Positions 1 through 5,996 of a stretch of 14,678 nt of DNA are shown here, in pieces. A program made the position numbers and the translations under genes. Each line of letters opens with the position of its first letter. The stretch's first letter is position 1. The stretch lies in the NCBI GenBank assembly GCA_947624945.1, contig CANQMJ010000056.1, positions 1-14,678 on the forward strand, in the 5' to 3' direction. The notes under the pieces were generated by a model. That model did not search any database. It was not told the DNA's origin and saw nothing but the letters and a program-made list of their open reading frames with translations. The stretch comes from an uncultured Clostridia bacterium (GTDB lineage: Bacteria > Bacillota > Clostridia > Oscillospirales > CAG-272).

Positions 1-2
1 TA

Positions 3-515
3 CTGCGCCTTGAGCTGTACACCCCCGACGAGCTCGCCGCCATAATCCGGCGCAGCGCCGGCATCCTCGGCATAAGCATCACCGACGACAGCGCATATGA
101 GATAGCATCGCGCTCGCGCGGCACGCCGCGTATCGCGAACAGACTGCTCAAACGCGTCCGCGACTTCGCGCAGGTCAAGGGCGACGGCGAGATAACGGAG
201 CAGGTTGCGCGCGACGCGCTCGCCATGCTCGAAATAGACGAACTCGGTCTCGACAACACCGACAGGCGCATGCTGTCGGCGATGATACGCTACTACGGCG
301 GCGGCCCCGTCGGGCTCGATACGCTCGCCGCCACGATAGGCGAGGAGGCCGTCACGATAGAGGACGTCTACGAGCCGTATCTGTTGCAGATCGGCTACAT
401 CGCGCGCACGCCGCGCGGACGCATAGTCACGCGCATGGCGTACGATCACCTCGGAATCCCCTTCTCCGAACAGCCGAAGCAGGACTCGGGCGAAGGTCAA
501 ATGAAAATAGAATAA
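3..515 (+). CDS. ruvB: Holliday junction branch-migration helicase RuvB, C-terminal half (5' end outside window)
   Basis: RuvB is the hexameric AAA+ motor that, with RuvA, drives branch migration of Holliday junctions in the cytoplasm. The 170 codons seen cover the small AAA+ lid domain and the C-terminal winged-helix domain. The lid carries the sensor-2 motif RGTPRIANRLLKRVRDFA (residues 39-56 of the fragment), with the conserved Arg contacting ATP. The run EIDELGLDNTDRRML and the YYGGGPVGLDTLA segment are characteristic of the RuvB winged helix, as is the ending PYLLQIGYIARTPRGR. Full RuvB is about 330-350 aa, so roughly half is missing upstream, including Walker A and B. The frame is open to the window edge. 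It ends with TAA 16 nt before a GH51 gene on the same strand, so co-transcription is possible although the functions are unrelated. Identification is secure from motif recognition. Confidence 0.96.
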   Translation: MRLELYTPDELAAIIRRSAGILGISITDDSAYEIASRSRGTPRIANRLLKRVRDFAQVKGDGEITEQVARDALAMLEIDELGLDNTDRRMLSAMIRYYGGGPVGLDTLAATIGEEAVTIEDVYEPYLLQIGYIARTPRGRIVTRMAYDHLGIPFSEQPKQDSGEGQMKIE

Positions 516-531
516 CGGAGGGACTACCGAC

Positions 532-3258
532 ATGAAGAAATTCCTATCGCTTATCCTCGCGCTCTCGATGCTCTTGCCGTTTGCGCTGTCGTCGTGCAGC
601 ACCGACAAGGAACAAGGCGACACCGACGATGTCACCGGGAGCAATGCTCCCGTCAGCGGCAATGACACCGACAATGCATCCGCACCGTCCGACAGCACCG
701 CATCCGACGAAAAACAGAACGCCCCCGACGACGGATTTGACGGACTCCGTCTGACAGCGTCCGCAGACGGCGTCTACGACATTTCCGACAATCTGTTCGG
801 AATATTCCTCGAGGACATAAATTTCGCCGTCGACGGCGGACTTTACGCGGAGATGGTGTGCAACCGCTCGTTCGAGTTCGGCAAGCTCGCCACGCTCGGC
901 GCGAAACAGAACTGGAACAACCAGCTCTCCGTCACATACAACATAATTGACGGCACATCGGACGAAACGTACCTCAACTCGCAGAATCCGCACTACGCGC
1001 GCGTGACGAACAGCGCGGGCGAGCCGCGCGGGCTCTCTAATTCGGGATTTTTCGGCGATATGGCGCTCGTATCGGGCGGAGAGTACAAATTCACCGTCTA
1101 TGCGCGTCCCGTCGACGGATACGCGGGTGGACTTTACGCTTCGCTCGTCTCCACGACAGGCACAGTTTACGCCGAAGGCGTCGTCGCCGAATCACTCGTC
1201 GACGGCTGGCACAAATATGCGCTGACGCTCACATCTGACGCAGACGTCGACGAAGGTGTGCGCCTGTTCGTCAAGATCGACGACGGCACCGTCGACATCG
1301 ACATGGTGTCGCTGTTCCCCGCCGACACGTACAAGGGACGTGAAAACGGACTGCGCCGCGACATCGCCGAGATGATAGAGGCTCTGCACCCCAACTTCCT
1401 GCGCTTTCCCGGCGGCTGCATCATCGAGGGCGTTGACCTCGACGCCGCCTACAGCTGGAAGGATTCTATCGGAAACGGCATGGAATTCGTCGTAAACGGC
1501 GAAACTACAGTCGGCGACGTTGCGACGCGTCCGCTCGGTCAGGACATCTGGGCAGACGAGTCGCGCGCATGGCCCGACCCGTATTACATGACGTACGGTC
1601 TCGGCTTCTACGAATACTTCCTGTTCTGCGAAGACCTCGGCTGCGAGCCGATACCCGTCCTCAACTGCGGCTACTCCTGCCAGGGACAGGCTCCCGCAGG
1701 CGGTCCCGAGGCTCCGCCGCTAAACAGCGACGAGTTCAAGCAGTACGTTCAGGATGCGCTCGACCTCGTTGAGTTCTGCCTCGGCGATACGAGCACAAAA
1801 TGGGGCGCCGTGCGCGCCGCGATGGGTCATCCCGAAAAATTCGAGCTCCACTATCTCGCCATCGGAAACGAGCAGTACGGCGACGAATACAACCGCCGTT
1901 ACGCCAAGTTCCGCGAAGCGTTTGAAGAAGCAAAAGTGACGTATCCCGAACTTTTCGCCGATGTAAAACTCATCATGGCGAACGGACTGACGTCCGGCTC
2001 GCGCGACGGCTGGGACGCCGTCGCCAAGTACGGCAACGACCTCGCCGACGCGCTCGACGAGCACTACTACAACGAGCCGTCGTGGTTCCTTATGAATACG
2101 AAGCGCTACGACACCTACGACCGCGAGGGTCCGACCGTTTTCGTCGGCGAATACGCCGCGAAGTCGAACACGTCGCGCGCCGCGATGGCAGAGGCGGCTT
2201 ACATGACGTCTCTCGAACGCAATGGCGACATCGTGGAACTCGCCGCATACGCGCCGCTTCTCGCCTACGATACGCACACGCAGTGGTCCCCCGACCTCAT
2301 CTGGTACGACAACACGCACGTATGGGGCTCCGTCAACTACTATGTGCAGAAAATATACGCCGACAACCAGTCGAAGCGCATAATCCCGTCCGTGCTCGAC
2401 GACAGCTCCTACAGCGGCGCCGAAAAGCTGACGGGCAGCGTCGGCGTCGGTACATGGGCGACATCGGCGATATTCGACGACATCGTCGTCACGTCGAATA
2501 AGACCGGCGAGGTACTCTACTCCGAGGACTTCGATGCAGCCAATGTCAGCGACTTCGACGTCGTATCCGGCAATTTCTCCGTGCATGGCGGCAAGCTGCT
2601 CTCGACAAACACGAATTACCCCGCAAACGACGTCAACGGCGACGTTATAATGCTCGACGGCCCGTCCAAAGAAGGCGATTACACGCTGACGCTTAAGGCT
2701 ACCAAGCGAGGCGGCGCAGAGGGATTCCTGATACCGTTCGCAGTCCGCAACAGTAAAAACTACTGGCACTGGAACATCGGCGGCTGGGGCAACACAGTGT
2801 CTTGCCTCGAATACTTCTCCGACGGCTTGAAGAGCGGTCAGGTGTCCGGCACAGTCAAGCCGTGCGTACTCGAGAACAACCATGAATACGAAATAAAGAT
2901 AGTCCTCGACGGATGCAACATAAAGTGCTACCTCGACGGCGAGTTCATGGTCGACTTTGACGCGAGCGGCGTGCTCGGCGTTTACTCTGTTGTCGGCGAG
3001 GACGACGACGACATCATCGTCAAGCTCGTGAACACCACAAACAGCTCAGTCCCGGTGCGCATCGACCTGTCGGCTGTCACGTCCTTTACGGGCGGCAGCG
3101 TGCAGGTATACGATATCGACTTCGGCAACACGAGCAACGTCAACACGCGCGACAAGACGCCCGTATCAATAAACGAGGAGAGCGTCGACATCTCCTCCTC
3201 CGTCTTTGACTACACGATACCGCGCTATTCGATGCGGGTCATAAGGATACCGAAATAA
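532..3258 (+). CDS. Surface lipoprotein alpha-L-arabinofuranosidase, GH51
   Basis: Predicted retaining alpha-L-arabinofuranosidase that removes terminal arabinose from arabinan, arabinoxylan or arabinogalactan outside the cell. Residues 1-22 form a lipoprotein signal peptide with lipobox LSSC (Cys22 lipidated), followed by a Ser/Asp/Thr-rich linker to about residue 68. A beta-sandwich like CBM4/9 spans about 130-265. The catalytic TIM barrel starts near the RFPGG motif (291-295). The acid/base is Glu447 in GNEQYG and the nucleophile is Glu540 in VFVGEYAA, both at clan GH-A positions. Residues about 640-813 look like an inserted concanavalin/LamG-type (DUF1080-like) module, after which the C-terminal beta domain resumes (VVGEDDDDIIVKLVNT). 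At 908 aa it is longer than the usual 500-650-aa GH51. Start choice: GGAGGG at 517-522, 9 nt before the ATG. It lies 16 nt after ruvB and is closed by a hairpin at 3326-3357. Family and catalytic residues are confident; substrate is inferred. Confidence 0.93.
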   Translation: MKKFLSLILALSMLLPFALSSCSTDKEQGDTDDVTGSNAPVSGNDTDNASAPSDSTASDEKQNAPDDGFDGLRLTASADGVYDISDNLFGIFLEDINFAVDGGLYAEMVCNRSFEFGKLATLGAKQNWNNQLSVTYNIIDGTSDETYLNSQNPHYARVTNSAGEPRGLSNSGFFGDMALVSGGEYKFTVYARPVDGYAGGLYASLVSTTGTVYAEGVVAESLVDGWHKYALTLTSDADVDEGVRLFVKIDDGTVDIDMVSLFPADTYKGRENGLRRDIAEMIEALHPNFLRFPGGCIIEGVDLDAAYSWKDSIGNGMEFVVNGETTVGDVATRPLGQDIWADESRAWPDPYYMTYGLGFYEYFLFCEDLGCEPIPVLNCGYSCQGQAPAGGPEAPPLNSDEFKQYVQDALDLVEFCLGDTSTKWGAVRAAMGHPEKFELHYLAIGNEQYGDEYNRRYAKFREAFEEAKVTYPELFADVKLIMANGLTSGSRDGWDAVAKYGNDLADALDEHYYNEPSWFLMNTKRYDTYDREGPTVFVGEYAAKSNTSRAAMAEAAYMTSLERNGDIVELAAYAPLLAYDTHTQWSPDLIWYDNTHVWGSVNYYVQKIYADNQSKRIIPSVLDDSSYSGAEKLTGSVGVGTWATSAIFDDIVVTSNKTGEVLYSEDFDAANVSDFDVVSGNFSVHGGKLLSTNTNYPANDVNGDVIMLDGPSKEGDYTLTLKATKRGGAEGFLIPFAVRNSKNYWHWNIGGWGNTVSCLEYFSDGLKSGQVSGTVKPCVLENNHEYEIKIVLDGCNIKCYLDGEFMVDFDASGVLGVYSVVGEDDDDIIVKLVNTTNSSVPVRIDLSAVTSFTGGSVQVYDIDFGNTSNVNTRDKTPVSINEESVDISSSVFDYTIPRYSMRVIRIPK

Positions 3259-3325
3259 GGGACACAAAAATAAATGAGGAGAGTTTGCAAAGTATCCCTG
3301 ACAGACATAAAAAACATATACATGA

Positions 3326-3357
3326 AAACGGTGACGGGATAATTCCCGTCGCCGTTT
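3326..3357 (+). terminator. Hairpin terminator after the GH51 gene
   Basis: The arms 3326-3339 and 3344-3357 pair over 14 positions (13 Watson-Crick plus one G-U in RNA) around a TAAT loop. The 3' arm ends in TTT, but the following stretch is only AT-rich (T-run near 3374-3378) rather than a clean U-tract. It sits 68 nt after the GH51 stop and marks the shift from GC-rich to lower-GC sequence. Probably the end of the ruvB-GH51 transcript. Confidence 0.7.
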
Positions 3358-3445
3358 GTAATATTCGCAAATATTTTTCTTGAAAAGACCTATCCGACTT
3401 GATTCTTCGGCACTAAATAAGCGTAGTCATGATTACCACGTCCCG

Positions 3446-3453
3446 AAAGGAGG
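3446..3453 (+). promoter_or_regulatory. Ribosome binding site that sets a TTG start for the sigma factor
   Basis: AAAGGAGG lies 10 nt before a TTG at 3464-3466, near-ideal spacing. The open frame reaches back to another TTG at 3380, but that one has no Shine-Dalgarno site and the added 28 residues do not resemble a sigma factor N-terminus. The conserved region-2 sequence begins soon after the 3464 start. Confidence 0.8.
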
Positions 3454-3463
3454 ATTTGATCTC

Positions 3464-5071
3464 TTGGATCAGGACAAAATTATTCCATATGTTGAACCCG
3501 TCTTTCGCTTCTGCCGCAGCAGACTCAGCAATCGCTATGATGCGGAGGATTTAGCAAGCGAAATACTTTATCATGTCCTTTGCGGTATGCAAAAATACGA
3601 TATTAAATCGCTTGACGCATGGGTTTGGCGGATAGCGCACAACCGCTATGCGCGGTTTATCGAGAAGCAAAGCCGTGACCGCACAGTTTTATCGGAAGAG
3701 TTCGGCGATACAGAGCCTGTGTACGACGACTACACCGGGATCGACGAGGAAAATACGGAGCGCAGCTTTGAAACTGTTTTCCGATATCTGCACACGCTTT
3801 CCGAAATGTACAGGGATATTTTTGTCGATCACTACATCGGCGAAATGTCCGTCAAGGCGCTTGCCGAAAAATATGCGCTCACTGAAACGACCGTCAAATG
3901 GCGTCTGAACGCAGGACGTCAGAAAATCAAAGAAAGGATAGAAACGGAACAAATGGAAAGGATCTATGAAAGAATAAACTGGAATACCGTCACATGCAAC
4001 GGCTCTATGGATTCAAACCGCTATTTGCATACGCAAATTTCCCGCGCGATCTGTAAGGCGGCATACGAAACGCCGAAAACGGTGGAGGAGATCAGCATTC
4101 AAACCGGGATCCCCGCCCTGTATATCGAGGACGAAATTCCGCGTTTGGAATACGGAGACGCAATATGTAAAATCGGGAATAAGTATGCGACGAATTTTAT
4201 CGTCTTTCGGTTAAAAGACAGAAAAACGGTAGAGCGCGCCTCTGAACAGACCGTAAAAGGGATCGCGGATAAGTTCGAGCATCTGTTTTTCTGTGCGGCG
4301 GACGATGTAAAGCGTTTGAATTTCTATGGGCACGATTTCGGCACGGAGCGATTAGGGCATTTTATTGTACCTTACGTTTTAAGAAAAAAGATCGGCGCGC
4401 TGAAAAATGACCGTCTGCAAATGCAGAACGGCGCGTATCCGCCCCGCAAAGACGGCGGATTCGGCTGGTTTATCGTGGAAGAAACGACCGACAAAAGAGA
4501 GCTGCTCTCGGAATACGATACCGGCTGCAATGTTGCGGGCGCCGATGACGGAAGCATGGGAAAAATCCCGGGACATATATATTATTATCAGATCGCCAAA
4601 TACTTTGACAGTGAAATATACCACAACGGCGGGACGCGGTGGATGTGTGCAAAGGACATTGTACCGAACAGCCCCGACGGCACTGTAAATAAATCATTAT
4701 TATCCGATGAAGAAGCCGCAAACCTGATAAAGAAATGTCTTATTGTGAAAGACGGCGACGAGTACAGACTAAATTTTGCATCCTTCACCGAGGAACAGTT
4801 TGCCGAATTCACGTCCCTGTTTCACATAGATGATGAAGGACTTGAAAATTTGCTGCTCGAATGGATCGTTTCGGTAAGAAACAGCTTTTCAAAATTTGTA
4901 CCCAAACGGCTGGAGTCCCAAATCAACCAATGGGTGTCCGGATACCTTTTTTCTATCGTCGGTCATGTAACGGACGAGTTGATAGAGAGAGGCGTTTTGA
5001 AAAAGCCGTTGCCCGATCGACCTTTGACAGACGGCGTATTTTATGTCGCGGGCAAATATATAAACCCTTGA
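3464..5071 (+). CDS. ECF-like sigma-70 factor with long C-terminal extension
   Basis: Predicted RNA polymerase sigma factor of 535 aa from the TTG start, against about 160-200 aa for an ordinary ECF sigma. Region 2 lies at about 10-68: RLSNRYDAEDLASEIL, then the -10-recognition stretch DAWVWRIAHNRYARFI. Region 4 lies at about 103-160, with a helix-turn-helix in EMSVKALAEKYALTETTVKWRL. A segment at about 185-245 (TVEEISIQTGIPALYIEDEIPRL region) resembles a winged helix. The remaining 290 or so residues, to 535, match nothing I recognise. They look soluble, with Tyr/Trp-rich stretches and no membrane helix, so a ligand-sensing or anti-sigma-like regulatory role is possible but unproven. No anti-sigma gene is adjacent. 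The facing genes encode a membrane XRE regulator and a small membrane protein. I see no convincing promoter immediately upstream. Codon and base use differ from the GC-rich neighbours. The sigma assignment is confident; the extension is unknown. Confidence 0.85.
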   Translation: MDQDKIIPYVEPVFRFCRSRLSNRYDAEDLASEILYHVLCGMQKYDIKSLDAWVWRIAHNRYARFIEKQSRDRTVLSEEFGDTEPVYDDYTGIDEENTERSFETVFRYLHTLSEMYRDIFVDHYIGEMSVKALAEKYALTETTVKWRLNAGRQKIKERIETEQMERIYERINWNTVTCNGSMDSNRYLHTQISRAICKAAYETPKTVEEISIQTGIPALYIEDEIPRLEYGDAICKIGNKYATNFIVFRLKDRKTVERASEQTVKGIADKFEHLFFCAADDVKRLNFYGHDFGTERLGHFIVPYVLRKKIGALKNDRLQMQNGAYPPRKDGGFGWFIVEETTDKRELLSEYDTGCNVAGADDGSMGKIPGHIYYYQIAKYFDSEIYHNGGTRWMCAKDIVPNSPDGTVNKSLLSDEEAANLIKKCLIVKDGDEYRLNFASFTEEQFAEFTSLFHIDDEGLENLLLEWIVSVRNSFSKFVPKRLESQINQWVSGYLFSIVGHVTDELIERGVLKKPLPDRPLTDGVFYVAGKYINP

Positions 5072-5082
5072 CAATAAAAGAA

Positions 5083-5107
5083 GCAGCGGCTTATTCAAAA
5101 CCGCTGC
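5083..5107 (-). terminator. Hairpin terminator for the XRE/small-protein operon, read on the - strand
   Basis: A 7-bp GC-rich stem (GCAGCGG at 5083-5089 with CCGCTGC at 5101-5107) has an 11-nt loop. On the - strand it is followed by TTCTTTTATT, a usable U-tract. On the + strand, just after the sigma stop codon, the following sequence is not T-rich, so it fits best as the - strand terminator, with possible help to the sigma transcript. Confidence 0.6.
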
Positions 5108-5138
5108 GTGTCGTTGACTTTGAAATTTGATCGTATAT

Positions 5139-5184
5139 ATTATCTGCCCGACAGCGTTTTCTTTTCCGCCGTCGGGCAGATAAT
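5139..5184. repeat. 14-bp inverted repeat in the convergent gap
   Basis: ATTATCTGCCCGAC at 5139-5152 is the exact reverse complement of 5171-5184. After one mismatch the stem continues for 3 bp (GCG with CGC), leaving a pyrimidine-rich loop of about 10 nt. It lies between the sigma and small-protein stop codons, starting 68 nt after the first and ending 6 nt from the second. Neither side has a clean T-tract, though the + side is T-rich. It is most likely a two-way transcription barrier. A transposition end was considered but no partner copy was seen. Confidence 0.6.
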
Positions 5185-5189
5185 TTACT

Positions 5190-5366
5190 TTATTCTTTCT
5201 TCCTGTTTGCGATGCAGTTTATTACAAATGCGATCGAATTACACATCACACCTGCACTCAACAAAATTTGATTTTCCCCATCTTGAAAAATACAAAGAGC
5301 CAAACAAATTAAGCCGACCAGCGCAAATGCAATGCCGCAAAATAACAGGATCCTCTTTTTGCTCAT
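5190..5366 (-). CDS. Small two-helix membrane protein (58 aa)
   Basis: Reads MSKKRILLFCGIAFALVGLI at the N-terminus and ends NRKKE. Two hydrophobic segments, about residues 6-27 and 34-53, are joined by a short polar turn (QDGENQ), with positive charge at both ends (SKKR and NRKK), consistent with a hairpin in the membrane with both termini in the cytoplasm. The ATG directly abuts the TAA of the XRE gene with no intervening base, and a GGAGGGG lies inside the XRE 3' end at 5380-5386, 13 nt upstream, so translation is probably coupled. Downstream are the inverted repeat at 5139-5184 and the hairpin at 5083-5107. I do not recognise a family. It may partner the membrane-anchored regulator encoded just before it (inference). 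Confidence 0.75.
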   Translation of the reverse strand: MSKKRILLFCGIAFALVGLICLALCIFQDGENQILLSAGVMCNSIAFVINCIANRKKE

Positions 5367-5840
5367 TTATAAACCCTTACCCCTCCGACATTTTGACCGT
5401 ATAATAAGTATAATTCCCAGCAGCATAAGAGGAAAAGAAATGCCGAGTGTGAAGCCGGAAAGCATCTCTTGAATATCGGTTCCGCCTATCAACTGTGAAA
5501 AGATAAGAAAAACTATTCCGAAAAGGGATACGAAAATTCCGATAAGCATCAGCTTCTTATTTTTCAGGTACTGCGTTTCTTTCATCATTTTCAGTATCTG
5601 CCGAGTATCGTATGTACGGATACTGTTTTCATCTTCTTTTCCGTCAAGCAATTCTGATAACGTAATTTTCAATTCACGACATAATGGCTCGATAATCGAG
5701 TAATCGGGCATACACTTTCCCGTTTCCCATTTTGAAACCGTTTTATTGGAAACTCCAAGCCGTTCGGCAAGCTGTTCCTGCGTAAAATTTTGTTCTTTCC
5801 GCTTTTTTAATATAAATTTGCCTATTGTGATCTGATCCAT
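5367..5840 (-). CDS. XRE-family HTH regulator with two C-terminal membrane helices
   Basis: 157-aa predicted DNA-binding regulator tethered to the membrane. An N-terminal Cro/C1-type helix-turn-helix spans about residues 6-65 (FTQEQLAERLGVSNKTVSKW is the classical core, followed by ETGKCMPDYS). Then come a short linker and two hydrophobic helices at about 97-117 and 128-147, ending in a basic tail (RSKCRRGKGL). This architecture is common in Bacillota as a repressor-like HTH fused to a small membrane domain. Start choice: the ATG at 5840 has GGAGGG at 5847-5852, 6 nt upstream. The frame continues upstream for 20 more codons but through the promoter-proximal inverted repeat, so the longer form is unlikely. 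A -10-like TATAAT lies upstream and a 17-bp inverted repeat overlaps the expected transcript start, which suggests autoregulation. Ligand and targets are unknown. Confidence 0.88.
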   Translation of the reverse strand: MDQITIGKFILKKRKEQNFTQEQLAERLGVSNKTVSKWETGKCMPDYSIIEPLCRELKITLSELLDGKEDENSIRTYDTRQILKMMKETQYLKNKKLMLIGIFVSLFGIVFLIFSQLIGGTDIQEMLSGFTLGISFPLMLLGIILIIRSKCRRGKGL

Positions 5841-5867
5841 ATTCTGCCCTCCGGAGCATTTTTTAGT

Positions 5868-5919
5868 ATTAAGGCAGTACCGCATGACCCCGATGTGCAC
5901 TGTGCGGTACTGCCTTAAT
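5868..5919. repeat. 17-bp perfect inverted repeat in the XRE promoter/leader
   Basis: Positions 5868-5884 are exactly the reverse complement of 5903-5919 (core AAGGCAGTACCGCA), separated by 18 nt. The repeat touches the - strand -10-like hexamer (5918-5923) and lies 28 nt or more from the XRE ATG. It could be two half-sites of a dimeric operator, or a hairpin at the 5' end of the XRE mRNA. Not followed by a T-tract on the - strand, so a terminator reading toward XRE is unlikely. Confidence 0.7.
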
Positions 5920-5923
5920 TATA
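5918..5923 (-). promoter_or_regulatory. Candidate -10 element for the XRE operon
   Basis: TATAAT on the - strand, a perfect sigma-A -10 hexamer. The 17-nt-distant -35 candidate (GTGTTG at 5941-5946) is poor. The predicted start falls within the inverted repeat at 5868-5919, so binding there would compete with polymerase. Confidence 0.45.
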
Positions 5924-5996
5924 CATTTATTTTCTGAAAACAACACCCCTTATAAGGCGAATACGGGCGGAATCAGCATTTTTCCGTCGCCTGCGG

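Larger units (their letters stand above)
3358..5940. other. Lower-GC regulatory block, possibly transferred
   Basis: Base composition drops visibly between the GH51 terminator and the next carbohydrate gene. Hand counts of 60-nt lines give 48% GC at 4201-4260 and 37% at 5521-5580, against 65% at 7501-7560. The block holds the long sigma factor (+) and the XRE/small-membrane-protein pair (-), facing each other. I find no integrase, transposase, tRNA or matching terminal repeats at its edges, so transfer is inferred from composition and gene content only. Confidence 0.5.

Noticed and set aside
1720..2883. Long antisense open frame (387 codons) inside the GH51 gene
   Set aside because: It lies wholly within a clear GH51 coding region in GC-rich DNA, where antisense frames stay open by codon bias. 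The translation is Val/Arg-rich with no recognisable motif.
3274..3342. 22-codon ORF after GH51 (MRRVCKVSLTDIKNIYMKTV...)
   Set aside because: No ribosome site, and its end runs into the terminator stem. Chance ORF in the 3' untranslated region.
3380..3463. Upstream extension of the sigma factor to a TTG at 3380
   Set aside because: No Shine-Dalgarno site and no sigma-like sequence. The AAAGGAGG at 3446-3453 points to the TTG at 3464.
5108..5404. 98-codon + strand ORF across the convergent gap
   Set aside because: It overlaps the inverted repeat and the better-supported 58-aa - strand gene. No ribosome site, and low-complexity composition.
5841..5900. 20-residue N-terminal extension of the XRE protein
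   Set aside because: It would be translated through the inverted repeat, while GGAGGG at ideal spacing marks the ATG at 5840 and the HTH fold starts right after it.
3358..5940. Low-GC block as an insertion sequence or integrated element
   Set aside because: No transposase or integrase, no matching terminal inverted repeats or target duplication, and no tRNA edge could be found. Kept only as a composition-based observation.
5948..5957. CCTTATAAGG palindrome after the galactanase-like gene
   Set aside because: A 10-bp palindrome with no loop and no T-tract. No promoter or gene depends on it, so it is probably chance.
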